Shown here one piece after another: positions 14,375-25,500 of a stretch of 38,245 nt of DNA; position 1 is the stretch's first letter, and each line of letters opens with the position of its first letter. This stretch comes from a virus, in IMG/VR virus record IMGVR_UViG_3300037041_000752, positions 1-38,245 of that record, one strand, 5' to 3'. The notes below the pieces were generated by a model, which was not told the DNA's origin, made no database searches, and worked only from the letters and a program-made list of their open reading frames with translations. The position numbers and the translations under genes are program-made.

Positions 14375-17300
14375 ATGCCAACAAGTCCATTATCATTTGC
14401 GTCTACTAGTTCATTTAGAAATGCTCTTATGGCCAAAAATTTATCGGAGTATACCGTTGTTGGTGTTTATACACCACCAACAGGACCGATTAATTATGAA
14501 ACTGTCTTAGGGGATTCAAACGTGATAGATTCTCCAAATGATTTAAACATATTATCCCCAAATAATTTTTATACATTAAATGATTATGGACCATTAGGGG
14601 GGTATAGTGTAACCATAGATTTTAACGGTGCCCCCTATCCATCGACTCCAAATCAAGGACCATATCCCGATAGTTTTTTACCGTCATCATATTCACCATA
14701 CTCAATATTGTTATCAACAAATCCTAATGGAAGTAATGGTTCATTATCTCAGGATTCGTTTATTGCTAAATTAGGTGCCCAAACATTAAAAGGGTATCTT
14801 CAAGAAAGAATAAATCTAGAAATATATCAATCAACAGTTGGTGCGGTTAATTTAAGTTCATTACAAGACCCATTTGAAGCATCTTTATTGGCTACAGGTC
14901 AACAACCGTTAATATATAGAAATTGGAAAATTACAGTACCTGAAAATCCTTTAACTGCCGCGGTTGATTTTGCAACAAGATTGACAGGTTCATATTGGCC
15001 AGTGTCTTTTATACCTGGTGATTACTTTTTGGAAAATGAAAATAATTCATTACCAACATCTCAAACTTCAGCCGCTCTTGGAACTATTAATCAATTAACA
15101 GGGGGACTTCTTGGTCCCGTTTTAAATTTAAGACGTAACCCTTCACAAATATTTTTAGCGAATACAGGTAATGGACAAAAATCGGCTTTATTTGCCAACC
15201 TATATTACAACAAATATGGTCCTGAGTATAACTCAAGTTTTACAGGATTATTGGGTGTTGCTCAAGGACTTGTTAATTTAGTATCAAATATTGTTGACGC
15301 TAATGGTACTGTTAGGAGTAGTTATTATGTTGGTTCACCAAAATCTGAACCTGGTGATATAACATCACCCGCTAACCAAATACCTGTTGATGAAAGAGGT
15401 AGACAAATACCTACCGATGTATATGGACCTTCTGAGTTGGGTAAATTATATGAAGGTAATATAAATAACATACAATTTGGACTTGGTTCAGGTGCATCGT
15501 CAAACCCTGGAGGTATTGACGGACAGTTTGTTTGGGTATCACCTAAATACAAAAAAAATGCGGGATTTAAGGCAACTGTAGGTGGTGGTGCTGGTAGTAA
15601 AGATGATGAGTTTAATTTAATTAGTTCTAAGTATCAAAGTAATGAATCAACTAATCTAAAATTAAAAGAAGGTTCAATACTTGACGATACTCAAAAATTA
15701 GTTGATTCTGCGGATAATGTTCAGGGTCCGACTAGACTACAACACGTTGGTAATGCGATGAATCAAGTATCTAAAGTATTTCACGATGGATATAAAGAAA
15801 TTACAAAAGGTTCCCAAGTAGTATCATATAAAGACAATACTACAGGGGCTGAAGCGGGTATTGAATATTGTAGAGTTTTTACTAAAGACACACCATATTA
15901 TACGTTTGCTGATTTACAAAAAACAGATGGTATAACTACATCAGGTAGGAGATTTAATTACTCCATATTAGATAATACATATAATCTTAATATTGCCCCA
16001 ATGAAAAACCCTGGCTCAACTAACATAGTTGGGGGTAGTGGTTGGAATGATTCAGGTGGGTATGTTAAAAAATACATGTTCTCAATTGAAAATTTAGCAT
16101 GGAGGACATCAAGTAGACCTGGGTTTAGATATGAGGATTTACCTATATGCGAAAGAGGTCCAAATGGGGGACGTGTTATGTGGTTCCCTCCTTACGATGT
16201 TAAATTTAGTGACCAAAGTTCGGCTAATTGGAACCCTACGAACTTTATTGGTAGACCTGAACCTATATATACCTATAAAGATACAAGCAGAAGTGGTAGT
16301 TTAACTTGGAAGATTATTGTTGATAACCCATCGGTTATGAACATTTTGGTTGACAAACAATTAAAAGGTGCTGCTGATGGTAGGGTGGACTCAATACTTA
16401 ATTCATTTTTTGCGGGGTGTGTTAAATTTGACCTTTACACGTTGGCGGCTAAATACAATCAAATACCTATTAGTGAATTAGAACAAATACAAGAGGCTTT
16501 AAATAACCCAAGATTAACACCTGAAGAACTTGCTGGTCTTAAAAAGTCAGTACCTGCCGATAACAATGTTGTTGGAGGTGGTGGTGGGTCAACTGATGGT
16601 AATAGTGACCAAACAACGGAAGACCCTAGTTTAGCTGCTTTTAAAAGTAATTATAATGATTTTGCGTTTTATTTTGATAATGACATTCCAAAAACAAATA
16701 CATCAAATTTTGAATCATTATATAATACCTATGTTAGTGATTCTAATATAAAAAAATATAATGACACCTCATCGTCAATTTTTATTACAGGTGATAAACA
16801 GGCTAATACTAATCAAATGTTTGATATCATCAAAAGTAATTATAAAAAAATTGCTGATGACACAAGTGAATCAAATTTTATTTTAGATGCTTATAAATTA
16901 TTAAAAGAAAATAAAGTAGAGAGTATAACTATCACGATGGCTGGTTCGGCATCTGCCGTTGCTAGTATTGATTATAATAAGGCATTATCACAAAGAAGAA
17001 TTAATTCTGTACGAGAATTTTTGAAAACAAAAGAAATTGGGGGTGTAAGTTTAAAAGAATTTATGCAACCTGGTAAAGAAAAAATTCTTGTCAAAGAAAG
17101 TCCACAAGGGGAACAAACTAAGGTAACACCTAAAGGGGATGGTGGTGCAACATTTGATGAAGTGAATTGTACTGATAATGATGATATAAAAAATGCTCAA
17201 AAAGATAAAACAGGTAAAACAACTAAAGATTCTCAGGTGTATTCTTTAAATGCCATGGCTTGTAGACGAGTGAGTATAAATGATATAATTTTAATACCTA

Positions 17301-19234
17301 AAGCTCCCACTACAACCACAACTACAACTGCCGCACCTATTAATAACAATAATAATGGTACTATTAATGTATCACCGCCTAAACCACAACCTACTGTTGA
17401 TGTAAGTAAAAAATTAAAAGAAGGGTTAAGTAAAAAAGTTTTAAGAAGATTATTATCTGAATGTGATTATTTTGAAATGGTTAAAGAAAATGACCCTATG
17501 ATTTATAATACCTTCAAAGAGAAGATAAAGTTTTTTAATCCAGCATTTCACTCAATGACACCTGAAGGGCTAAACTCCCGATTAACATTCTTAAATCAAT
17601 GTGTTAGACCTGGTGAAACCATACCTGTTATTGATAATGATGGAAATCCTAAATATAATGATTCATTAAACACGTCTTTTGGTACTCCACCCGTATTAAT
17701 ATTAAGGATAGGGGATTTCTTTAATACTAAAATTATACCTAATAATGTTAGTTTTAGTTATGAAATGTTAGATTTAAATCCTGAAGGTATTGGGGTCCAA
17801 CCGATGATTGTTGAAGTACAAATGAGTTTTAATATAATTGGTGGTATGGGACTTAAAGAACCCGTTGACCAATTACAAAATGCGTTATCATTTAACTATT
17901 ACGCCAACACTGAAATTTATGATGAAAGGGCGACATATACTGATACGAGTTTTGAAGCGTTAGATAAACAAGTTTTTGATGCAATTGTTGCCAATTCAGG
18001 GACTAATAAACCTGTTCAAAATAGTAATCAACAAAAAAATAGCGGAGGTTCAACTATTGGTGAAATCACAAAAGAAACGCCAATAACTAATGGTGCCACG
18101 GGATATACTGTTTACCAAAAAGTGATGGATAAATTGGTTGATACATCAAAAACATATTTTGAAAATATTACTAATCAATTGGAAAAAATTGTAATACAGT
18201 ACAATTATGGGATATTACAATTAATGAATAATAAAAGAGAATATTACAAAGGTAAAGTTGGAGAAACAGATACCGAAATTTATGGTAAACCACAAATAAC
18301 CGATACCGATACTATATTTAAAGATGTTATAACAGGAATTGAAAGCGGTGCGAATTCAATCATAACAAAATTAACCGATGAAAACATTGGTAATAATGAA
18401 GTGACCATCGTTAAACAAAACATGGTGCAATATGTTAAAAATATGCAAAGTGATTTTAATAGTGGTTTAACATTAATTATTAATGACATTACTTCACAAG
18501 AAAATGACTTATTATTATTAGTAAGACAATTAAATTTAGTCTCTAATGATAAAACAGATGGTAAAATTGAGGACGGGTTAACACCTAAAATTTATAACCT
18601 TACAGGGTCAACAGAGTCTGGTGATGTTAGTGCTTTAAGTCAAACAATAACTCCCGTACCGACAAATACATATGATGAATTAAAATATGACTATAAAAAA
18701 GTTAATAAAGGGTTAGATGATTTTATTAAAGTTTTAAAAACTGATTTTAAGTATAAAGACCATACAATTATCAGTACGTTTGAACTTGGTTCTGGTGAAC
18801 AATTTAAACCATTCAAATTAAAGCAAGATGTTGACCAATCATTTTTTATGATTATGGCAAGAATTTTTACGGATACCAATAAATTTAATCAATTTAGAGA
18901 TTATGTAATCTCACCTCAAATAAAATCAAATAAAAAGTTAACTAAAAATTTTGATAAAGCTTGTGAAGAACTAATTAAAGACTATGGTAAAGAACTTGAA
19001 GAGGAGATAAAACTGTTTGACAAGTTCAAAAAAAGTGATACGTATAAAAAATATACAACAGGTATTGAAAAAATACTATATCCTAAAGGTAAAGTTAGGA
19101 GATTTTATTTTAGTACCGTAAAAGATGAATCAACACAAGCAACACAAGAACAAACATTAAAAAATATTTACGGTAATGTAGATTACGGTAACGTAAATGA
19201 CAAAGAAAAATTTGACGGTAAAATAAATTTATAA
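14375..19234 (+). CDS. Large baseplate protein with an OmpA-like peptidoglycan-binding domain
   Basis: The 1619-aa protein combines several regions. Residues about 1-560 are a phage-specific part with many Pro, Asn and Ser. Residues about 560-690 contain YMFSIENLAWRTSSRPGF, GGRVMWFPPYDVKF and IYTYKDTSRSGSLTWKIIVD, which I recall from baseplate proteins of uncultured T4-like phages. Residues about 762-970 form an OmpA-like domain: AFYFDND, ITITMAGS, DYNKALSQRRINSVREFL and NAMACRRVSI. Arg874 or Arg875 matches the diaminopimelate-contacting Arg of OmpA, but the usual Asp in 'GxTD' is replaced by Ser/Ala. A PTTTTTTTAAP linker (978-988) follows, then a region (about 1110-1200) with PPVLILRIGDFFNTKIIPNN, and a helical C terminus. 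It probably corresponds to T4 gp48/gp54-type tube-baseplate joining proteins. Its stop overlaps the gp53 start by 1 nt. Confidence 0.85.
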   Translation: MPTSPLSFASTSSFRNALMAKNLSEYTVVGVYTPPTGPINYETVLGDSNVIDSPNDLNILSPNNFYTLNDYGPLGGYSVTIDFNGAPYPSTPNQGPYPDSFLPSSYSPYSILLSTNPNGSNGSLSQDSFIAKLGAQTLKGYLQERINLEIYQSTVGAVNLSSLQDPFEASLLATGQQPLIYRNWKITVPENPLTAAVDFATRLTGSYWPVSFIPGDYFLENENNSLPTSQTSAALGTINQLTGGLLGPVLNLRRNPSQIFLANTGNGQKSALFANLYYNKYGPEYNSSFTGLLGVAQGLVNLVSNIVDANGTVRSSYYVGSPKSEPGDITSPANQIPVDERGRQIPTDVYGPSELGKLYEGNINNIQFGLGSGASSNPGGIDGQFVWVSPKYKKNAGFKATVGGGAGSKDDEFNLISSKYQSNESTNLKLKEGSILDDTQKLVDSADNVQGPTRLQHVGNAMNQVSKVFHDGYKEITKGSQVVSYKDNTTGAEAGIEYCRVFTKDTPYYTFADLQKTDGITTSGRRFNYSILDNTYNLNIAPMKNPGSTNIVGGSGWNDSGGYVKKYMFSIENLAWRTSSRPGFRYEDLPICERGPNGGRVMWFPPYDVKFSDQSSANWNPTNFIGRPEPIYTYKDTSRSGSLTWKIIVDNPSVMNILVDKQLKGAADGRVDSILNSFFAGCVKFDLYTLAAKYNQIPISELEQIQEALNNPRLTPEELAGLKKSVPADNNVVGGGGGSTDGNSDQTTEDPSLAAFKSNYNDFAFYFDNDIPKTNTSNFESLYNTYVSDSNIKKYNDTSSSIFITGDKQANTNQMFDIIKSNYKKIADDTSESNFILDAYKLLKENKVESITITMAGSASAVASIDYNKALSQRRINSVREFLKTKEIGGVSLKEFMQPGKEKILVKESPQGEQTKVTPKGDGGATFDEVNCTDNDDIKNAQKDKTGKTTKDSQVYSLNAMACRRVSINDIILIPKAPTTTTTTTAAPINNNNNGTINVSPPKPQPTVDVSKKLKEGLSKKVLRRLLSECDYFEMVKENDPMIYNTFKEKIKFFNPAFHSMTPEGLNSRLTFLNQCVRPGETIPVIDNDGNPKYNDSLNTSFGTPPVLILRIGDFFNTKIIPNNVSFSYEMLDLNPEGIGVQPMIVEVQMSFNIIGGMGLKEPVDQLQNALSFNYYANTEIYDERATYTDTSFEALDKQVFDAIVANSGTNKPVQNSNQQKNSGGSTIGEITKETPITNGATGYTVYQKVMDKLVDTSKTYFENITNQLEKIVIQYNYGILQLMNNKREYYKGKVGETDTEIYGKPQITDTDTIFKDVITGIESGANSIITKLTDENIGNNEVTIVKQNMVQYVKNMQSDFNSGLTLIINDITSQENDLLLLVRQLNLVSNDKTDGKIEDGLTPKIYNLTGSTESGDVSALSQTITPVPTNTYDELKYDYKKVNKGLDDFIKVLKTDFKYKDHTIISTFELGSGEQFKPFKLKQDVDQSFFMIMARIFTDTNKFNQFRDYVISPQIKSNKKLTKNFDKACEELIKDYGKELEEEIKLFDKFKKSDTYKKYTTGIEKILYPKGKVRRFYFSTVKDESTQATQEQTLKNIYGNVDYGNVNDKEKFDGKINL
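17303..17340 (+). repeat. Threonine-rich linker tract in the 1619-aa baseplate gene
   Basis: Codons 977-988 give APTTTTTTTAAP, followed by an Asn-rich run. The amino acid block matches that in the sheath gene at 7490-7525 and marks the C-terminal edge of the OmpA-like domain. Confidence 0.85.
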
Positions 19235-19557
19235 TGGCTAGACAATACTATAATAGATATAATAATTTTGTTTTAAATGGGCAACAAACTGTTGTCCCAT
19301 ATGTCACGTTACCAACAAAACCAAGCGATAAAAGATATATTTATAAGGTTGGTCAATCCAGACTTGATATACTTTCTCAGCAATATTATGGGGCCCCATA
19401 TTTTGGGTGGTTAATTTTAGTCGCAAATCCAATGTATGGAGGATTAGAATGGAATATTCCTGACGGTGCAATATTGACAATTCCATTTCCTTTAATAGCT
19501 TCATTACAAGATTATAAAAATGCGTTAGATAACCACTTCTTATATTATGGCAGATAA
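19234..19557 (+). CDS. Baseplate wedge protein gp53-like
   Basis: This 107-aa protein matches the N-terminal, LysM-like part of T4 gp53 (196 aa), which joins neighbouring wedges in the baseplate. The LysM-type core is visible as YIYKVGQSRLDILSQQYYGA, then FGWLILVANPMYGG and WNIPDGAILTIPFPL. The protein is about half the length of T4 gp53, as is common in distant T4-like phages. The start codon shares one base with the preceding stop (TAATG) and the 3' end overlaps the hub gene start by 11 nt, so translation of the three genes is likely coupled. No Shine-Dalgarno sequence precedes it. Confidence 0.88.
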   Translation: MARQYYNRYNNFVLNGQQTVVPYVTLPTKPSDKRYIYKVGQSRLDILSQQYYGAPYFGWLILVANPMYGGLEWNIPDGAILTIPFPLIASLQDYKNALDNHFLYYGR

Positions 19558-22500
19558 AATTGAAAATATCTTAGTTGAATTTGATTACAACAATATTACT
19601 ATGGTTGACCCAAATAAAGTGGTTGACTTGGACGGTAATGTAAAAGAGAGGTATGTAAAACAAGAAAACTTGGTTATGTACGCTAATTTGGAATGTAAAG
19701 TAATTCCAAGAACTAAGTTGGCGGTGGGCTCCGCTAACGACGATGCGATTCAAACGATATCATTAGCATCAATAAATTTTCTTAACCCTGGTAATAAACA
19801 ATTTTTAGATAATGCGTATACTAATGAAATTACGGGTCAAAATACTCTACAAGGTAAAGGTGTTAACCAAATTAAACAGACAGAGATACAAAACCCCAAA
19901 AATTCAAACGATAAGTATATAAGACAAACATTATTATCTAATGGAAATGTGGGTGCCACAGATAACGGATTATTGGGTATAACAAGTATTAATGTTAATC
20001 AAGATTTATCTTTTTTACCTCAAATTGATATTCAAATGGAGGATGTAAAAGGTAAAGCGTTATTTGAGGGTGGTGATAATTCACCGTATGCCGCCTTTTT
20101 TAATTTGCCTTACCCTATGTTTACACTAACATTAAAAGGGTTTTATGGTAAAGCGATTAAACTATCTTTAATGTTACAAAGTTTCACATCAAGATACGAT
20201 TCTAATGATGGAAATTTTAAAATTAGTTTAAAATTTTATACATACAAATATACTATTTTGAGTGAAATAAGTATGGGGTATCTTATGGCAACACCTCATA
20301 TGTATAAGTCAAGGTTGAAAGTACAAACACAACAAGGTGGTCCATCTTCATTTACTAATGTTGATAATCAAATAGTAGAAAAGGGTTACCAAAAAATAAA
20401 AGAGATGTACAATGAATATAAATCAAAAGGTTTAATTCCTGATGATTTTCCTGAATTAACTATTGTACAATTAAGAAACAATATTGAGAATTTTGTTAAA
20501 AATATTTTAGATGAGTTTACCAAAGAAAATTTAGACCCGATTACTAATATTGAATCATATCAGACTACTTTAAATGATTATGAAAAAGATGTGTTTTTAT
20601 ATAGGTCGGATGGTAAAGGTTCTTGGTTTGATAAAAATATGGATAACACCAATTTTTTGATTTTAAATGATGCTAATAAAACAAAGGTATACACATTTAA
20701 AAAAGAAATTGTTAATTCAGCCCCTAACGCTAAAACTGATTTAGAAAATATTATTACCAAGTATAATACCATTTTAAATAGTAATAAAACTTTAGGTACT
20801 GATGGTAGTTATACCATAAAGAATAAGACTAAATCAATATCCGTTACTAATAATATTACTTTAAATACATTTATCGCTACCGATGTTACAATCAAAAATG
20901 TATCAATAAAAGAAACATATAAACAAGTTAAAAAAGTCAATGTAGAACCAACCGCACAACAAGAAACGGAATTTTTAAATGAATTAGAAAAGTCAGGGGT
21001 TTTTAGGAAAACAACAAATACTGATATTTTAGGGTTTCAAGTACAACCTACCGAATGGTTTAAATTTGAAGGTGAGAGTACGTTTATGGATTTAACTGGT
21101 AAAATGTCAAAACAATCCAAAGTATTTAGGGAAGAAATTGAAACAGAATTAACTCAGGCTCTTTCTGATTTATTACAGAGTAAAAATAATGGTATTGGGT
21201 TTGTCCCTAATATCAGAAATGTTTTGGCGGTTATTTTCGCAAATGGTGAGGCATTTTTAAGGTTATTGGATGAGGTACATAGTAAGGCGTGGGATGTAAG
21301 AGACGAGAAAATTAGAAAAGACGCTATATTTGATAAGAGTATTGCAAATGCTAGTCCTGACACTAAAGACACGGGGTCAAATGAAAACATACCCGTATAT
21401 CCTTGGCCTCAGTACATTGTTGCGACTTCAGGTGAAGATGGGCATGAAAAGTATGAGATACAATATCCTGGAGATTCTAAATTTGTAAGTAATACTAAGG
21501 GATTTTTGTTTGATGTTTGGCCTGAGATTGAATTTATTGAAGAATTTATAAAAGGTTTTATTGAAAGAACAACACCTCCTGCGGACCCAACCGCAGGTAA
21601 TAATGAACAAACAGAATCTAATAAAATAAGTTTAAATGCGATAGAATATCCTATTAGTGATTCTGTTTTTGCTAATAAAGAAGAGGTTAAGTTTTTTTAT
21701 GAAATGTACGAAAGATTGTTCACATATACTTACTACACTAGATTTAGTAGGGTTTATGGAACTAGCGATACCGATTCAGTTGCAAAGGCAATTGCCGAAG
21801 CTGAAAGTAATAACATATTGAAATCGTTATCCAACGATAATCCATTTTTAATTCAAAAACTTAAAAATTATGGGTTAAATTCAGCTAACATAATACCTGT
21901 ATTAAAAAACATTTCAAATGGAGGTGTGGGGGAAAGTTGGCAAAATTATATCAGAGGTATTATTAATACGGTATACTTAAGAAATGAAATTAATGATTAT
22001 AGTTTTGAAATAATTAATAGCTCAAATCCAAAATCATTATTATCATCATTAAATAGTGAACCTGATTTGGTTAAATTTATAACAGAATCAACTAAAACCA
22101 ATACATTAACTTTAACTGATTTATATCCGTTTACCGATATTAATTGGGTAAGTGGTAAATTGGCTAACGGAGTTCAGATGACAAATGCGGATATGGCTTT
22201 TAACACTACTAAAGTTTTAAATTTTAATCCTACTAACAAAGTTATTACTAATTATCTTGATACTGACTCAAAAACAACTAAACAACCTATAACTAATTTT
22301 TTGAGTAATCAGAATGTTACTGGTGTTTTAAGTACAACTGAAAATTTAAAAACATTTTATCAAAATAGAGATTACGATAAGCAATTTTTTACTGAAGGTA
22401 ATTTAAAATATAAAGATTATTCGGGTAATATTATAAGTAGTCAGACCGTCTCAATGATGAATACGCCTTATTTTGTTAATGCGATTCAGAATGGTGTAAA

Positions 22501-25500
22501 TAGTTTTAGAAATTCTGATGAATACCCATACAAGCAAGCCGCTTATTTGTTTTTAAATAGTTTACCGCTAGCAACATTAAGAGAAAAATATAAAAATGAA
22601 GGAACATCGTCTAGTACGGTGGATTTAGATTACATTTTTGCCACAATGAAAAAATTTGGGGCGTTACATAAAGTACCATATGCTTGGATTTTAAAGTATG
22701 GGTCAATATGGCACAGGTATAAAACATTTGTTGATACTGGCGTAGATATAATTGATACCGCTTGGTCAGGATTTAGTTATGTTAATAACTTTGACCCTGA
22801 TACTAATGACCCAACAAAAGATTATGCGTTAACTATTAATTCGGCTAACATAGATATTATATTAGAAAAAAATACAACTTTTGGAACCGATAGTTCATCG
22901 TTAATTAATGTTGGATTTTACCCTAAAACAATAAATGACTTTAACGTCTTCTATCAAGGGTTTAATATTATTCCCCCATTTGGTGTAACAACAGGGACTT
23001 GTGCGATAAATAATACAACATTAATAGTTAGTACTATTGGAAGTAATACTTTACAAGTCGGTTCTATAATTGAGGGTAATAATATTTTACCTAACACAAC
23101 TATTGTATCACAATTAACAGGAGTACCTGGTGGTACTGGTACTTATGAAGTGAGTTTAAGTCAAAATACAACATCTAACTTAGATTTTAGTTTTGTTAAT
23201 GGGGTTAATGGATACACATCATCAAATATACAGAGTGCGATAAATTCTTCAGGATTGACATTAACATATGTCAATGAAGCGATATTAACACTTGAAAAAG
23301 GTAAACTGCCTAACCCAAACAGAGTATTAACAATGATACCTTGGTCAGTTCACGTAGAGACATTTGATGGACTAAGTTTTTTCTTAATGCCATCGGAAGG
23401 GTCAATCATTAACCAAACAAAAAATGAATGTGTTAATAACGGTTCAATGGATATTGAAATCTCTGGAAACACTGCGGTATATAATGGGTCAATTAGAACA
23501 TTTTGGGCGGCACCTAATTATGGGTATTTTGATATTAATAAAATTGTTAAACCATCACCATCTGAATATCTAAAAGAAATTTTTTCAGGTCAATCTAAAC
23601 AAGAGAATTTCTCCATAAATGGTGATAGTACCAAATATACCAAAATTAGTGAAATGTTTGGAGTGTTTGAAAAGAATGTATTGGATATATTTGAACAAGA
23701 ATTTTTAAACTATTCTAAATCAGTTTATGACTCATTGGTGCCTGATGACTCAAATAATTTCCAATCCATGATGAGGACGTTGGCTAAGATACCTAAGACA
23801 AGTGCTGAAAATAGTTATGATTTAATACTTAAAATACAAAACGCCCAACAACAAAATTTAACATCAACAATATCGGCATTTTTAGAATATAGTAAAATCA
23901 TAAAATATGGTAATCCTAGTAATTACAACAAAAAAATATTTTACACATTCTCAACATTGAGTATTGTTGACCAATATAAATATTCGGATTACTCTACCAC
24001 CACACCAAATGCTTTACCTAGTGGAGTACCTGGTAGTCCAACCTTGGCGGTGTCAAAAACTAATTACCCTAATGAATGGAAAGCGTTAGAAACCTATGTT
24101 GGGTTTTCAGAGATACCTCAGTTACAATATGATAATAATGGGTCATATATTACGGACTTCTTTATTGATAATAATGTTGCATTCACAATTAATGATATCC
24201 AAAATTTGGCACCAATTATAAAAATGTATGCAACTGCTAAATTAAAAGATAATACTTTAGATAGTAGTAAATTTATACAACTAATGACTCAATACTTATT
24301 AGGGAATGACTCCTTTCAAGATAAGATATTTGATAATATAATGACTACATTAAATAAAAATTTGCCAAATGTTAATAGTAGTCCTGAGAATCAAGTACCT
24401 TCAGATTTAGAAGGAGAACAAACTAAAGTTGAATTGTGGGAGGCTTTTAAGGCGATAAATGATAAATGGATATCAGGTAATGATTTTAAAGTGAAAACAT
24501 TATTTGAGGATGTGTTATTATTGGATAGGGCTAGTAGAAATATTGGTGATAAAATATTAATAGATATCTATAAATTTAAAGATAGATTAGAAGGGGCTAT
24601 TAAAACACCAAAACAATCTATGTTAAGTTTTGTTCAAACTATATTACAGGAAAACAATTTTGTTATCCACAATTTACCGTCATATGTTAATTTTTACAAT
24701 GTTCAAGACGTTGTTAAAAACCCAAAACCAAAACCTGAAGGAACTTTAGAGTTTGCTAATACTATGTTTGGTACGTTTTTAGATGTTGACTATAGACAAT
24801 CGTCCCCTAAATTGGTGTGTTATTATGCGGGCAAACCTAGTGAACAATTAGCGATAAATGAAAATGTTGATTATAGGTATAGGAATGATGCGTTTGATTT
24901 AAGACGTAATGATAATCCATTGGTTGAAAATCAATCAAATAAAAATGATTGGGCGTTATCTAATAAAGTGGTTGGATTTAATGTTGACATAGGCCCTCAA
25001 AATCAATCAATATTTTATGGGTTTATGGTGGACCAACAAAATGCTGGGTCAACCTTTGAATCGTTAGAAGTAACTAATCAGATGGCTAATTTATATGGTA
25101 ATAGAAGTGCTAGTAGTCAAAGCGTGTCATTGTATAATCTATATAAAAATAGGAGTTATACTTGTACAGTGTCCATGATGGGTAACGCACTGATACAACC
25201 AACAATGTACTTCAATCTTAGATATGTCCCCATGTTTAATGGACCTTATATGATACAGACTGTATCTCACACGATAACGCCTGGTTCATTTGAAACAATA
25301 ATAAAGGGTATAAGACAACCTACGGCATCTTTACCAAAAGTTGAAAATTACATTCAGACATTAAAAAATAATTTATTAAAGAGTATTATAGAAAATAATA
25401 AGAAAGATAAGGAAGCGAAAGCGAAACAAAATAAAGATGCGAGTAGTACTGATAAATCAAAACAAGAAAAAATTCAGGCGGTAACTGGAGGTGATAAATC

